From contig CM047431.1 in assembly GCA_026168455.1 (NCBI GenBank), positions 47,309,466-47,373,465 on the forward strand: DNA of 64,000 nt, in the 5' to 3' direction. A program made the position numbers and the translations under genes. Source of the DNA: Theocolax elegans. Its lineage: Eukaryota; Arthropoda; Insecta; Hymenoptera; Cerocephalidae. This document shows positions 19,959 to 29,708 of this stretch, in pieces. The notes below the pieces were generated by a model. The model was not told where the DNA came from and did not search any database. It saw only the letters and a program-made list of their open reading frames with translations. Position 1 is the first letter of the stretch, and each line of letters opens with the position of its first letter.

Positions 19959-22900
19959 CTGGAATAGAAATGGGATTGATATTTACCTTTCGGGGCGGAA
20001 TGTATCGCTTAATATCCTCTATGGATATTTCAGTTCTTTTCTTTGTATCGTCATCTTCTACGATATAAACAGTAGGGGATTTAATTTCGACTACTGTTGC
20101 CGGACCTACAAATTTCGGAGCCTGTTTGGCTGCAAAATTTTCTTCTGCAGAAGATTGGACACGATTTAATCTAACTATTTTATCTCCTATCTGGTAAGTA
20201 ATATCCCTTCTATTCCTGTTATAATATTTGGCTTGCCTAGCAGTGGCTTTATCCATATGATGTTTAACTAAATCGTGAAGAGCTGGAAGTCTCTTCATAC
20301 GATCTGACCACTTTTCTGAGTCTTCAGGAAGGATAGGAATGGGATTTTCGAGGTGCTTTCGGATTAGGATGGATGGTTCCGGATTTCTACCCAAATTCAT
20401 AAACGCTGGTGTTGTTTTAAGCGACGAGTGAATCGTTGTATTTAAAGCGAAACAAAATTCCTTTAAATGCAGATCCCACTCTTTATGATCTTCAGCTAAA
20501 AAGCTGTTAATCATAGGCTTTAAATTACGGTTTACTCGCTCTACCGGATTCGCTTGGGGTCTATAAGGCGGTGTGGTAGTTTGCTTAATACCGTAAGCAT
20601 CTAAGCGTTCAGACATTAATTTATTGGCAAATTCAGTCCCATTATCTGTCAACAAAAACTTAGGGCATCCCCATCGGTTTATGATCAAATCTTCAAAAGC
20701 TTGCCATACACTTTTAGCGTCTGCCTTTCTAAGTGGCTGAATTTCTACGTAACGAGTGAATAAATCTTCAAAAACAATTACGTATCTGAAACCTCGTTTA
20801 GATTTTGGCTTCGGGCCCATAATATCGGCAGCCACAACTTTCCATGGTCCCTCGATATTTCTTTCGCCCATTAGCCCTGCCGGGGGCAATTGACAACTTT
20901 TGTGGATTTGACATTGATGACACGATCGGACATAACAAGAGGTATCGTAAAAATAACCTGGCCAATAATAATAAGTCGCAAGACGTGCGTAAGTTTTTTC
21001 TATGCCTAAATGTCCTGATTGAGGAGTATTATGGGCTTCGAAAAGAGCTTGGGGTCTGTTTGATGCTGGAAGAACTAATTTCCACGCATCCAAATCAGGG
21101 AACAATGGATCGACTAATGGGTTTGGACGATGTGCGTAAAGAAAACCACTCTCGATTTTAAAATCGGGATACTTAGCTGGAAATTTCCGTACGTTCTCCA
21201 TTTTTCGTATGTACCATGGATCATCTATGTGAGTCGGAACTACAGCTGCTACTTCTGACTCTTCCCACGCTCTTGATAAAGCGTCCGGAACTTGATGCAA
21301 AGCACCTTTACGATGTACAAATTTGATATCGTAATTTTGTAGCGCTGTATTCCATCGTGACAGTCGGCCTGCAGGGTCTTTGAGATTATTTAACCATAAA
21401 AGACTGAAATGGTCTGTTATTACGGTAAACTGTTCTCCTTGAAGATACCCTTTAAGCCTATCTGCTGACCACAGAACCGCTAAACACTCTTTTTCAGTTA
21501 CAGTGTAATTGCGTTCTGCTTTGGTCATTGTTCTACTCACATAGTAGATTGGATGTTCCTCCCCATCAATTACCTGCGTAAGCACACCTGCTATCGCGTA
21601 ATTGCTTGCGTCCGTCTGCAACGTAAAGGGTAGGGTGAGATTGGGTCGTGCTAGAATGGGTGCTTGAGTAAGGGATATTTTCAGTTTTTCAAAGGCTGTT
21701 TGTTGCTCTGCATCCCAGTGCCAACGAACACCTTTTCTAGTTAACTGAGTAAGGGGATTTTTTATTTCGGATAGATTCGGAATAAACCGGGAATACCATC
21801 CGATCATCCCTAGGAATCTGCGGAGTTGCTTGAGGTTTTTGGGTGCTGGATATTCGATTACGGGTTTAGTTTTGTCGGGATCAGTACACAGTCTATGTTC
21901 ATTTACAACATAACCAAGATATTTTACTTCGGCACAGCAAAATTCTGACTTATCTCGATTAAGTTGTAAATTCACTTCTTTTAACGCCTTCAGTACTTTA
22001 CTTAACCAGAAAACATGATCTTTAAACGTTTGGGTCACGATAATTATATCGTCTAAGTACACAAAAACATGTGGTTCCCAATCTGGTTTGATTAGTTTTT
22101 CCATGATCTTTTGGAAAGTAGCTGGAGCGTTTGTTAAGCCGTAGGGCATTCTCTTGAAGTGGTGTAGGCCTCGTCCCGGTATGCCAAATGCAGTTATTTC
22201 TTTACTGCCTTCTTCCAGTAAAATCTGATGATAAGCTTGCGACAAATCTAATTTTGAGATATACTTTGCTCCTCTTAACTTATCTAGTATATCATCCATA
22301 TTTTTCAATGGATAAGCAAATCTTTTTGTTACTTTATTGACCTGCCGATAGTCAATACAAAATCGGTATTTGCCGTCAGCTTTTGGTACTATTACTGGGC
22401 AACTACACCAAGGACTCTCTGATGGTTCTATTATGTCTTCCTTTAACATACGGTCTACCTCTTCTTGCCCTGCTTTCAACATCTTTGCTGAGTACTTCCT
22501 CATCCTTTGTCTTATAGGCTCGTGACCCTGGACATCTATTTTGTGGTAAGCCAAAGTTGTCGCACCAAGTGTTTTCGGGGTTATCGGGATAAGACTGTCT
22601 AGGACCTTTTTTATTTCTTTTTCCTCTTCTTCTGACGCTTGACGAAGGCCATCTATACTAGCTAGTGCTGGAAGGTAGCTGGGATCTTGCCCATAGGGAT
22701 AAAACTGATGAACCTCCCCTGCTGGTGTCCACCATGTGTCATTTCCGAAGTCTATCTTGAGTTCAAATAACCGTTTGAAATCAATTCCCAAGATACACTC
22801 GTACTGCAGTCCGTCTGCTACTCGGAAAGGTAAGGTTTTCTCAATTCCATCGATACTAACCGTTACGTCTAATTTTCCTTCCACAGGAACTGATATCCCA

Positions 22901-23508
22901 TTGGCTACGCTTACGGCGCCCTTGCAAGGTTTAAATTTCCCGCTAAACTGTTTTCCTAACCCTTTTCCTATATAGGAATAAACAGATCCGGCGTCTAAAA
23001 GTCCTATCATCTTTCTTCCGTTTAGTTCTATCGAGAAAAACAACCTAGGCTCAAGCTTACCTAACGGATGCCTTTGGATGAGTGAATCTGGTGATAAGAC
23101 AGCGGTTGAAAACATATTTTCTACTACGCTGTTATTCGACTTATCTCCCGATTCATCCGACAGTTTAACTATTTTTACCGCTGGTGCTGGAGAGGAATTT
23201 TTCCTTTTCTTTTTGGGTGCTGGATGGGAATTTTCTTGGGTTGTGGAGGGTGCTAGAGAGGAATTTTTCCTTTTCTTTTTGGGTGCTGGATGGGAATTTT
23301 CTTGTTTTTTGTATGGTGCTGGATGGGCTTTTCCGGTATTCATAATTGGTGCTGGAGAGGAAATTTTTAATCTTTTTGGATTCATGGAACCTGTTTTCTT
23401 TCTCTTATTTGGGTTTGCTGGAGATTTGGTAGTTTTGGAGTCTACTATAACGTTTTCTACCAAGGAGGACACAACGACTCCTACTGGTTCCTCCGCGAGT
23501 CGTTTCCC
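18979..23508 (-). CDS. pol: Pol polyprotein, element 2 (protease, RT, RNase H, integrase, long tail)
   Basis: Single open frame entered by -1 shift from gag at GGGAAAC (23502-23508); the GTG at 23470-23472 is not a start. Counting from that codon: a Lys/Pro-rich linker with repeated HPAPKKKRKNSS blocks (about 50-100), protease with LLDAGS (D160) replacing the usual D(S/T)G, reverse transcriptase with YLDD at about 472-475, RNase H acids near D621, E661 and D687, integrase HHCC module at about 814-854 and catalytic Asp883, Asp943 and Glu978, then a GPY/F-like segment. A tail of about 330 residues follows, basic then Pro/Ser/Thr-rich, with an AT-hook-like RRRGRPRK near 1288. The tail overlaps the third ORF in another frame. 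Length and motifs are consistent with an intact Gypsy Pol; the tail is unusual. Confidence 0.92.
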   Translation of the reverse strand, partial: GKRLAEEPVGVVVSSLVENVIVDSKTTKSPANPNKRKKTGSMNPKRLKISSPAPIMNTGKAHPAPYKKQENSHPAPKKKRKNSSLAPSTTQENSHPAPKKKRKNSSPAPAVKIVKLSDESGDKSNNSVVENMFSTAVLSPDSLIQRHPLGKLEPRLFFSIELNGRKMIGLLDAGSVYSYIGKGLGKQFSGKFKPCKGAVSVANGISVPVEGKLDVTVSIDGIEKTLPFRVADGLQYECILGIDFKRLFELKIDFGNDTWWTPAGEVHQFYPYGQDPSYLPALASIDGLRQASEEEEKEIKKVLDSLIPITPKTLGATTLAYHKIDVQGHEPIRQRMRKYSAKMLKAGQEEVDRMLKEDIIEPSESPWCSCPVIVPKADGKYRFCIDYRQVNKVTKRFAYPLKNMDDILDKLRGAKYISKLDLSQAYHQILLEEGSKEITAFGIPGRGLHHFKRMPYGLTNAPATFQKIMEKLIKPDWEPHVFVYLDDIIIVTQTFKDHVFWLSKVLKALKEVNLQLNRDKSEFCCAEVKYLGYVVNEHRLCTDPDKTKPVIEYPAPKNLKQLRRFLGMIGWYSRFIPNLSEIKNPLTQLTRKGVRWHWDAEQQTAFEKLKISLTQAPILARPNLTLPFTLQTDASNYAIAGVLTQVIDGEEHPIYYVSRTMTKAERNYTVTEKECLAVLWSADRLKGYLQGEQFTVITDHFSLLWLNNLKDPAGRLSRWNTALQNYDIKFVHRKGALHQVPDALSRAWEESEVAAVVPTHIDDPWYIRKMENVRKFPAKYPDFKIESGFLYAHRPNPLVDPLFPDLDAWKLVLPASNRPQALFEAHNTPQSGHLGIEKTYARLATYYYWPGYFYDTSCYVRSCHQCQIHKSCQLPPAGLMGERNIEGPWKVVAADIMGPKPKSKRGFRYVIVFEDLFTRYVEIQPLRKADAKSVWQAFEDLIINRWGCPKFLLTDNGTEFANKLMSERLDAYGIKQTTTPPYRPQANPVERVNRNLKPMINSFLAEDHKEWDLHLKEFCFALNTTIHSSLKTTPAFMNLGRNPEPSILIRKHLENPIPILPEDSEKWSDRMKRLPALHDLVKHHMDKATARQAKYYNRNRRDITYQIGDKIVRLNRVQSSAEENFAAKQAPKFVGPATVVEIKSPTVYIVEDDDTKKRTEISIEDIKRYIPPRKVNINPISIPDVTTAKQPTRKGRKRRNVGSSTTSDGRGADLPTSPKRSSATDSSNTSSTTVPGASTDASEEGEESGGVSVPGLRAVPGGGDGDAEPLRRKRPAAQAPATKGKRKEPDEGAGGERPPRRRGRPRKAACAMRATAGPGEPTASSSTSPSTPTPSSTTAPSSTISPTPSSTNFPVPFPSSTIPCDPSPTPCAAISRPPSRIPQTHYPSVPRPLPRPCNAHRPFCPYPYPVYPFPYPFRIAPTPISPYPKHPSSTPSNHPTSRRTPYGTGFPSYPIPLVPENFPTTPITLTIQHQIPNTPPTIPANLDASGPEPGRVQHPGPTSNGVQWP
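23464..23508 (-). promoter_or_regulatory. Candidate -1 ribosomal frameshift signal, gag-pol of element 2
   Basis: GGGAAAC is in gag register (GCG GGA AAC), 21-27 bases before the gag stop codon. Seven bases later GGAGGA (23494-23489) can pair with TCCTCC (23469-23464). GACTC (23501-23497) can pair with GAGTC (23480-23476), so the two helices interleave as an H-type pseudoknot. The pol frame is open from just upstream. Heptamer and spacing fit known signals; the fold was judged by eye. Confidence 0.75.
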
Positions 23509-25937
23509 GCCGGTCTAGGAACTTTACACGTTGGACAATTTCGCTTCAATGTGTTTTTCCTACCACACCCTCTGCAAGAATTGTCTGGGCAATCATAGGA
23601 CCAATGACCTGTGATGCCGCATGTGTGGCAAGTGTCTGTTTCCTTATTCCTTGTTTTGCCATTATTTTCAGTAGTGGGGCTATCTGTCCCGGTTTTCTGT
23701 TCTCCATTATTACTATTTCCAGCTGGGGCCTGTTTGTTCTTCTCATTTGGCCCTTTTCCATTTTGATTTGTTCCGTTTCGCTTTTTATTGTAAGATTTTC
23801 TATTATTTCCTTTGGGGTTATACGACGGGGGGTTTGAGGGTGCTGGAGGTTGCTGTAATGCGGCAGCAGGTGCCTCTTCGTGCGTAGTGCCCGCATCACT
23901 GGCATTCCCAGTGATTGCAGCAGTTTTACCAGACTTTTTCACTTTTACTGGTTCGTACGCGGAGTTGAAGAGTTGCTCGTCGTCTTCTATTGGCGGAGGA
24001 CGGTAGAGTGTGTCTTGGCGTTTGCGTGCTTCTTCCTTCTTTCCTAGCAACTGCAATTCCAAAAACGATGAAAATTGGTCTTTGTCAATTCTTCGCCTAT
24101 AATCTGGATGTAGATTATCGTATGTGATCGCTAATTGTTCGCCAAGGGGCATTGGAGGCTTCAACTGATCCAATAAGTTACGGAATTTCGAAAGATATGT
24201 CGAAATATCTTCTTGCGGTCCTTGTGTTCTTACCATTATCCTTTTTCTTACTTGATATTGTAAGTCTTCTTTACAATATTGGAGTCTAAATGCTTGTTGA
24301 AAGTCTTCCAATATCAACCAATTGCGATGTTCTCTGCGAAACCAACACCAGACATCTTCATCCAGTACTACTGGCAATGACCTAGTGATGTCATCCATAG
24401 TCAATTGGTATGAGCGTGCACATTCCGTCAAATTTACTAGGAATGACTCTGGATCGTTCCTTTTATCACCTTTAAATTCAATATGCCATTGTTTCAGAAT
24501 TTCGCTGACACGTTTTTCTCTTTGGAAGGTCGAATTATCCAAAAGTGATCCTTCTCGCCTGGTGCTTGACTGGGGGTAGGGTTGGGAATAATTGTATGGA
24601 TATTGTCTAAAATTATTTTGTGATGGTGCTGGAGGAATATTATATTGGGATTGTGGCATAACTGGAGGCTGTCGTTCGAGGTTAGGATTAGATGAACCAG
24701 TATAATTTCGTGGGAATTGCTGGACGGTTCTAGGATTTTCCTGTTGCTGGAAGGAATTGTTTTGGGTGTAAGAAGGCTGCTGGATCGGTTCACGCTGATC
24801 GTAATACTGTCGTTCATTTCCTATTCGGTACCTCGTTTCGTTCGAACTACTCGTTGCAGGTATTGGTCTTTCACAATTCCTCGTGAATTCATCACTAAAT
24901 CTCACTCCTTGTGTCCTATTACCCGCCTGAGTGTAGATTGGAAATGTTCTATTCTCCAGATCTTCCTCCGTTATCTGTGGAACATGTGATTCATGGCTTT
25001 GAACATTTCGCGGAAGATTGATTGTATTTGGATTTCTCGGCCTCGGGGTTGGTGGTGATCTCATGTTGTCTGTGTTTGTGTTAGTTGCCACAAACTGTCT
25101 AATTTGCAAATACGATGTTTGATCATATCCGCCTGCATTTCCCGAATTAAAACTCGCACTTAAAAATTGTCTATCTTGAAATCTAAATTGAACCTGATCT
25201 GCCGCGTTTTGTTCATTTTGTCTATGTTCTATCACATTTCCGTGTGCTGGATGTTGGGTGGATTGCGCGCATGGGAGATTAATACTATTACTATGTAAAT
25301 TATAATTATTTGGGTGCTGGAGGGGTTCTGACGTTGAAGTGGGCAATGGGAAGTTCAAATGTAATCTAACATTAGCATTTGTCGTTACCACATTTTCTCC
25401 GCCAATCAGTGCTGTCGAATTCCGCGAATTGCTGAAAGTTAACGGATCTGCATATGGTCCCAATGTTTGACCTGTCGGCAATTGCCCATGAATACGTGGG
25501 TAAGCACCACTGTGCACTTCCATGTTATCCATTGATACCGTAGGATTTCCCGCTGTAATTCCCCTACTTACTGGCCGCATGACGGACGGATTCCTCCATG
25601 TGCCAGCTAAGTAGTTTTCCCCTTCTGAGGTTAAATTCAAATTTCTATTACCGGGTATATCCAATGGAACGAAATTCGCCTCGTCTACTTCAGGATCCCA
25701 ATATGCCGCCGCTAATCCGAAACATTTCCGTGTTTCATATCTTTCAACTCGATTCCTTATATTATACATGGAATCTGTGGCGTTTAAATTTTTTAGATCG
25801 GCATATTGTAGTATTTCTTGGTTACTACAATGAAAAACATTTTGCCGTATCCGCTGGATGCCCTCTTCCAACGATAACCTAGTATAATCCTCCTCTGCCA
25901 ACGTATGCAGAGTCAAACTACCATTTAGTTCTGACAT
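23481..25937 (-). CDS. gag: Gag polyprotein, element 2 (818 aa)
   Basis: Starts at a true ATG (25935-25937). The first ~110 residues are distantly similar to the Gag N-terminus of element 1, including an LNA segment and a following Arg-rich helix-like stretch. The central ~350 residues are Asn/Gln/Pro-rich and probably disordered. A Retrotrans_gag-like capsid domain lies at about 480-640 (starting near LKQWHIEFKGDKRNDPESFL). A Lys/Asn-rich linker leads to a zinc knuckle CX2CX4HX4C (CHTCGITGHWSYDC) and CX2CX9CX2C (CRGC...CPTC) at the end, for nucleic-acid binding. The 3' end overlaps pol in the -1 frame with a slippery heptamer. It assembles the cytoplasmic particle in which reverse transcription occurs. 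Confidence 0.92.
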   Translation of the reverse strand: MSELNGSLTLHTLAEEDYTRLSLEEGIQRIRQNVFHCSNQEILQYADLKNLNATDSMYNIRNRVERYETRKCFGLAAAYWDPEVDEANFVPLDIPGNRNLNLTSEGENYLAGTWRNPSVMRPVSRGITAGNPTVSMDNMEVHSGAYPRIHGQLPTGQTLGPYADPLTFSNSRNSTALIGGENVVTTNANVRLHLNFPLPTSTSEPLQHPNNYNLHSNSINLPCAQSTQHPAHGNVIEHRQNEQNAADQVQFRFQDRQFLSASFNSGNAGGYDQTSYLQIRQFVATNTNTDNMRSPPTPRPRNPNTINLPRNVQSHESHVPQITEEDLENRTFPIYTQAGNRTQGVRFSDEFTRNCERPIPATSSSNETRYRIGNERQYYDQREPIQQPSYTQNNSFQQQENPRTVQQFPRNYTGSSNPNLERQPPVMPQSQYNIPPAPSQNNFRQYPYNYSQPYPQSSTRREGSLLDNSTFQREKRVSEILKQWHIEFKGDKRNDPESFLVNLTECARSYQLTMDDITRSLPVVLDEDVWCWFRREHRNWLILEDFQQAFRLQYCKEDLQYQVRKRIMVRTQGPQEDISTYLSKFRNLLDQLKPPMPLGEQLAITYDNLHPDYRRRIDKDQFSSFLELQLLGKKEEARKRQDTLYRPPPIEDDEQLFNSAYEPVKVKKSGKTAAITGNASDAGTTHEEAPAAALQQPPAPSNPPSYNPKGNNRKSYNKKRNGTNQNGKGPNEKNKQAPAGNSNNGEQKTGTDSPTTENNGKTRNKETDTCHTCGITGHWSYDCPDNSCRGCGRKNTLKRNCPTCKVPRPAGNDSRRNQ

Positions 25938-27437
25938 TTTGAGGATTTTTTTTTTTTAGGACACGTAAATTAATTCACGCTATTTCGTCAAAAAAAAAAT
26001 TTTAATACTAAGTGCAGCTCAATACAACTTGTAGTCAATCACAAAATAAAATTAAATTTATTTCTAAACAGCTCAATTGTAGCTTAATTTCTTAAAAAAA
26101 AAAACAAAATTTTGACTTAATAATTAATTAAAATTATGCAAGCATAAAATTATCAAATTGCTTTAATTTTAAGCAAACTAATTTATGAGCAAGCAAATAA
26201 AAATAATAACAAAACTAAATTCTAGTTATTAAGCAATTAAAATTATATAACACACTAACAAGTCAGTATTGTTAATTTCAGCGCACAAAAAGCCAAAAGC
26301 AAAAAAAAAATTGTTAAATTATTTTTGTCGATACTGTTATGACCAAATTTATCAACAAAAACTAATTAAGTACCTACGCAACAATTCACAACAACTAACT
26401 TGAGTGAAAGGCAAGCGTATAAGTGAATAATTTACAAGCCAAGCTTGAAATATTTAAGCGTATTGGGTATATATGGGTATATATGGTGCTGGATTAGGTT
26501 ACAATGGTGCTAGATGGGTTACGACTCTTAAAAAGATATATATACAATGCAAATAAATAGTGAAATGTTACTTGTTAATGCAATTTCAAAATTAATAAGC
26601 GTACAGCAATTAAATATTACTATCTTAACACTGTATAACTGTATATACACTTGGTTGGCTATCGTTCTCAATATTTGAAGGGTCGAATTTTGTTCAAAAA
26701 TAAATTAAATTGAATATAATTTTGGTGGCTATAGGTTCTAATTAACTCAAAGAATGCTTATTTACAATAAAAAACTCAATTTAATTGCAAACAAAAATTT
26801 TCACAAAAATTACTTGTTGAGTAAATCAAGTAACTGCGATATTTGCTATTTGTCCCTTGAATTTATTACTACAGGGTACAATATTAACTTTGACTGCTAA
26901 TTTTTAACAATAATTAATTGTAATAAACTTAAAAAAACATTTTCCTTACTTTTCTTTTCCTAAGTTGAGAACGTAGCTTGAAATGACAATTTACTAAGTA
27001 CTTACTCGTACTCCAAAATTCTCTTACTCATATGACTTTTAATGTAATTTAATTTTACAAACTTCAAAAAGCCATTAAACAAAATCAAATATTTTGGAGC
27101 TAGAAGGGAATAAAACTAATTGCAAAATTTATATTTAAAAGGGAAAAATAAAATTATTGCTGTTATGTGCAAAAAAAGAACAATATGCAGAAAAAAATTT
27201 CAACCAAATAATATGGAATAGACTCACCGAATTTTGCAGATAATTCACTATTAACAACAATTTCTATTAACCAAACTTGAATTTATTACAAAAAATCAAA
27301 ATCTGGTTACACGTGGTCGAAATTAAAATGGCCGTCCAAAACCACTTTCGACGCTTCCTCTGTGTGTGCGCAATATGGCGGATTAATACTCATGGAAATC
27401 CCGAAGTCCACGATCACAATTTTTTTCGGATCAAAAA
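25938..27437 (-). promoter_or_regulatory. 5' leader of element 2
   Basis: AT-rich untranslated sequence. It holds one exact GGTGCTGGA (26485) and one near copy (26506) of the element-wide nonamer, and several small hairpins (for example CAAGC CAA GCTTG near 26437). No ORF of note. Confidence 0.65.
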
Positions 27438-27450
27438 GTCACGGTCGCCA
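27438..27450 (-). promoter_or_regulatory. Primer binding site (tRNA-Arg), element 2
   Basis: The plus strand GTCACGGTCGCCA directly abuts the 5' LTR and matches the same tRNA-Arg 3' end used by element 1. The match is 13 bases and there is no spacer. Confidence 0.8.
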
Positions 27451-28477
27451 TGTGACGTGTCCACTGGGGATTAGGGTGGAGTCACGAAATAATACAAAAA
27501 GAATAAATAAAACGGTTGCAGGTTTATTGCACTCAAGGTGCTCCAGAGTAATACACGGCAAAGCAGCGGCTTTGCCGTTCGAAATTGCCAGTCACGTTGG
27601 CCGCGGTCGCTCGCGTTCGCGCAATTACGGGCCGTCCCGCACCTAACCACGCGTTGCGCACACACACTTAAAGGAAGCTGGACTTGGGGAGGAAGGAGCA
27701 CGGCTCACCTGGACGCTCGTCTCCTGGGTCCTCGGACACACACGTAGCTTTATGAAATTGCGGTATATCGAGTCGCACGATCGGTGGTCGGTCGCAGTCT
27801 GTGGAGTATCGGCACGCACGAAGCGAGAGAGTTTTCCCTCGGCGTATTGCGCAGGCGCGCCTACTCTCGCGTCTCGAGTCGTGCGCGCTCGGCTCAGTTC
27901 GTACTGGCCGCTCGGGCCGTGATTTCGCTGCCTCGACGGAGATGTCGTCGACGACGTTGACTTCGTGGTGCTGGAGGGCGATTGAGTAACTGCAGCCCTG
28001 CTGAGAATACTATCTGCGAGGTAAGCTTTTAAATCGTTCCTTATTACCTCGATTTTAAGCTAATTCGAGCCCCTCGAGTTTCTTTATTGCAGGTGCCGTA
28101 TGTTATCAATACGGGATCTTCGGCTCGGAGTGTCCGGACAGCTGGATAGGGCATTCCAGGCTGGATGGGACCTGGGGATATGGTACGGGTCATTCCTGGT
28201 GCTGGACAAGGCATAAGGATGCTGGATCAACGGAGCAGTGTGTGTGTGTGTGCAATTGTACGCAGTCAGGAGTCGCATCTCCTTTGCTTCGAGTTCTCCT
28301 GCTTACTACGCACTGTAAGCCTATATCGGTTGCACACATTCGCATATGTATGTCCAATAGGACTTAATTGGTATGTATAGCACGCTTACTTCGCATAGTA
28401 AGCTTGACAGGTGCTATACTATACCTTGTCTCGCTACTTTATTTCTAAGTGACATGTAGTGTAACTACAATGTCACA
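27451..28477 (-). repeat. 5' LTR of element 2 (1,027 bp)
   Basis: Identical by eye to 16879-17905, including the two GGTGCTGGA copies (27967 and 28198). Flanked by AATT at 28478-28481. Confidence 0.95.
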
Positions 28478-28489
28478 AATTATATATAT

Positions 28490-28687
28490 TGTTACGTATG
28501 AAAAAGAGAGAAGCGAGAAATAAAAAGGTGGACTGCGGGATTGGACCCCGGGACCTCAGCGGATCGCGCGCTCTGACCGTCGAGCTACCGTCCACCCGAC
28601 GGAGCATCGACGATACGACCTACACACTTCCCATCTGTCACTTGACTCCTTCTCATATGCCTAAGTCGCGCGGCGATGTCCGTGACA
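28490..28687. mobile_element. Solo LTR of a miniature LTR (TRIM-like) element, 198 bp
   Basis: Begins TGTTACG and ends CGTGACA, with the 4 bp direct duplication ATAT on both sides (28486-28489 and 28688-28691). It is far shorter than the neighbouring LTRs and contains a tRNA-like unit. From memory, TRIM elements in ants prefer ATAT targets; membership in that family is an inference. It starts 8 bases beyond the target duplication of element 2. Confidence 0.65.
28528..28595 (-). ncRNA. tRNA-like Pol III unit inside the solo LTR
   Basis: On the minus strand a 68-base segment can form a 6 bp acceptor stem (GTGGAC/GTCCAC), a D-arm (GCTC/GAGC) and a T-arm (CGGG/CCCG with a 7-base loop). Near-consensus A box (TAGCTCGACGG) and B box (GGGTCCAATCC) are present, and a TTTTT terminator follows at once. 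The anticodon arm does not pair well, so I call it tRNA-derived, not a functional tRNA gene. Confidence 0.6.
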
Positions 28688-28691
28688 ATAT

Positions 28692-29708
28692 CAATAAAAA
28701 TAATATATAATGGCAATTAATGATAATTTATGATTTACAATACAAACATAAAAGAATACAATTTATTAATACTGTACTATATTATTAAATATTATTTAAA
28801 ATAAAAGAAAATTAACTGCAATGTGCACGATATATCAATTATCATTATTCAAAACTCAAATCCATTCTATTACGAGTTAAAATTCCTTAGTTTCACAAAT
28901 AACAAACGCATGTATGTGATATTTTTTTCGTCAAAAAATTAACTTTTGTATTACCTATAATAAATAAATTATTCCAATTAAATTGTAATATACATTAGAA
29001 ATAAAAAAAATGTTTAACAAAAATATTTTTTATACAAAACAAGCAATTTGCTTTTTTTTGTTAACAGAACCTCATCATTTTACGTTTAACATATTTTTTT
29101 TCAACAACTTTGTTCCAACCGTTTTAATGAACATTCAATAGTCATAGTTGTGACTATTTTTTTTATCATACTGAATATAAATGCTGTAGATAAAGTTCGC
29201 AATACTTCGGGTATTCTACATTGAACAACATGAACAATATAAACAATTTATCTAATGCCTGCATAGCTGAAGTAAAAGTTTTTGAATATTTTGATCCCCA
29301 CTCATACACTTATTCAATTAATTTTGGAGTTTCTCTTACTAAAACTAAACACGGCTGTACACGTTCGTGCGCATTGACGTATCTGCGAGTGCGCTCATCA
29401 AATCGTCGAATGATATCTGTAAGTGACTGTAAAGAAGTAAATAAAATAATAAACACACGGATAGATTTCATTTTAACATAACATTATAGAAATTTAATAT
29501 TTTTCTAATATAATTAACTGTAAATCTTTTAACATTTTAGATATTAAATTAAAAAGAAACTCTTTTAATAAGAAATAGAAGTCTGCTTATGGCGCTATAA
29601 TGAAAAGATTTTCTATTTATAGTTAATATTTATAGTTAATTTGAGACTAGCAAAAATATAAAATTTTCGCAAATTTAAAAAAAATGATAATTATAATTAT
29701 AAACAATA
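28692..29708. other. AT-rich noncoding sequence
   Basis: No gene supported. The 29221-29481 frame starts at TTG and has no domain. Confidence 0.5.

Larger units (their letters stand above)
16879..28477 (-). mobile_element. Ty3/gypsy-type LTR retrotransposon, element 2 (11.60 kb)
   Basis: Complete minus-strand element with TG...CA LTRs (16879-17905 and 27451-28477) and the 4 bp duplication AATT (16875-16878 and 28478-28481). Order: 5' LTR, tRNA-Arg primer site, 1.5 kb leader, gag, pol, a third ORF overlapping the end of pol, 0.9 kb untranslated sequence, polypurine tract, 3' LTR. The LTRs look identical and all main frames are open, so this copy may be competent. It shares LTR length, primer, frameshift heptamer, zinc-module layout and total length with element 1, but the proteins are well diverged: related families of one lineage, not copies of one another. 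I cannot name the family. Confidence 0.95.

Noticed and set aside
28528..28595. Functional tRNA gene
   Set aside because: The anticodon arm does not pair, the seventh acceptor pair is mismatched and it lies inside a solo LTR; called tRNA-derived.
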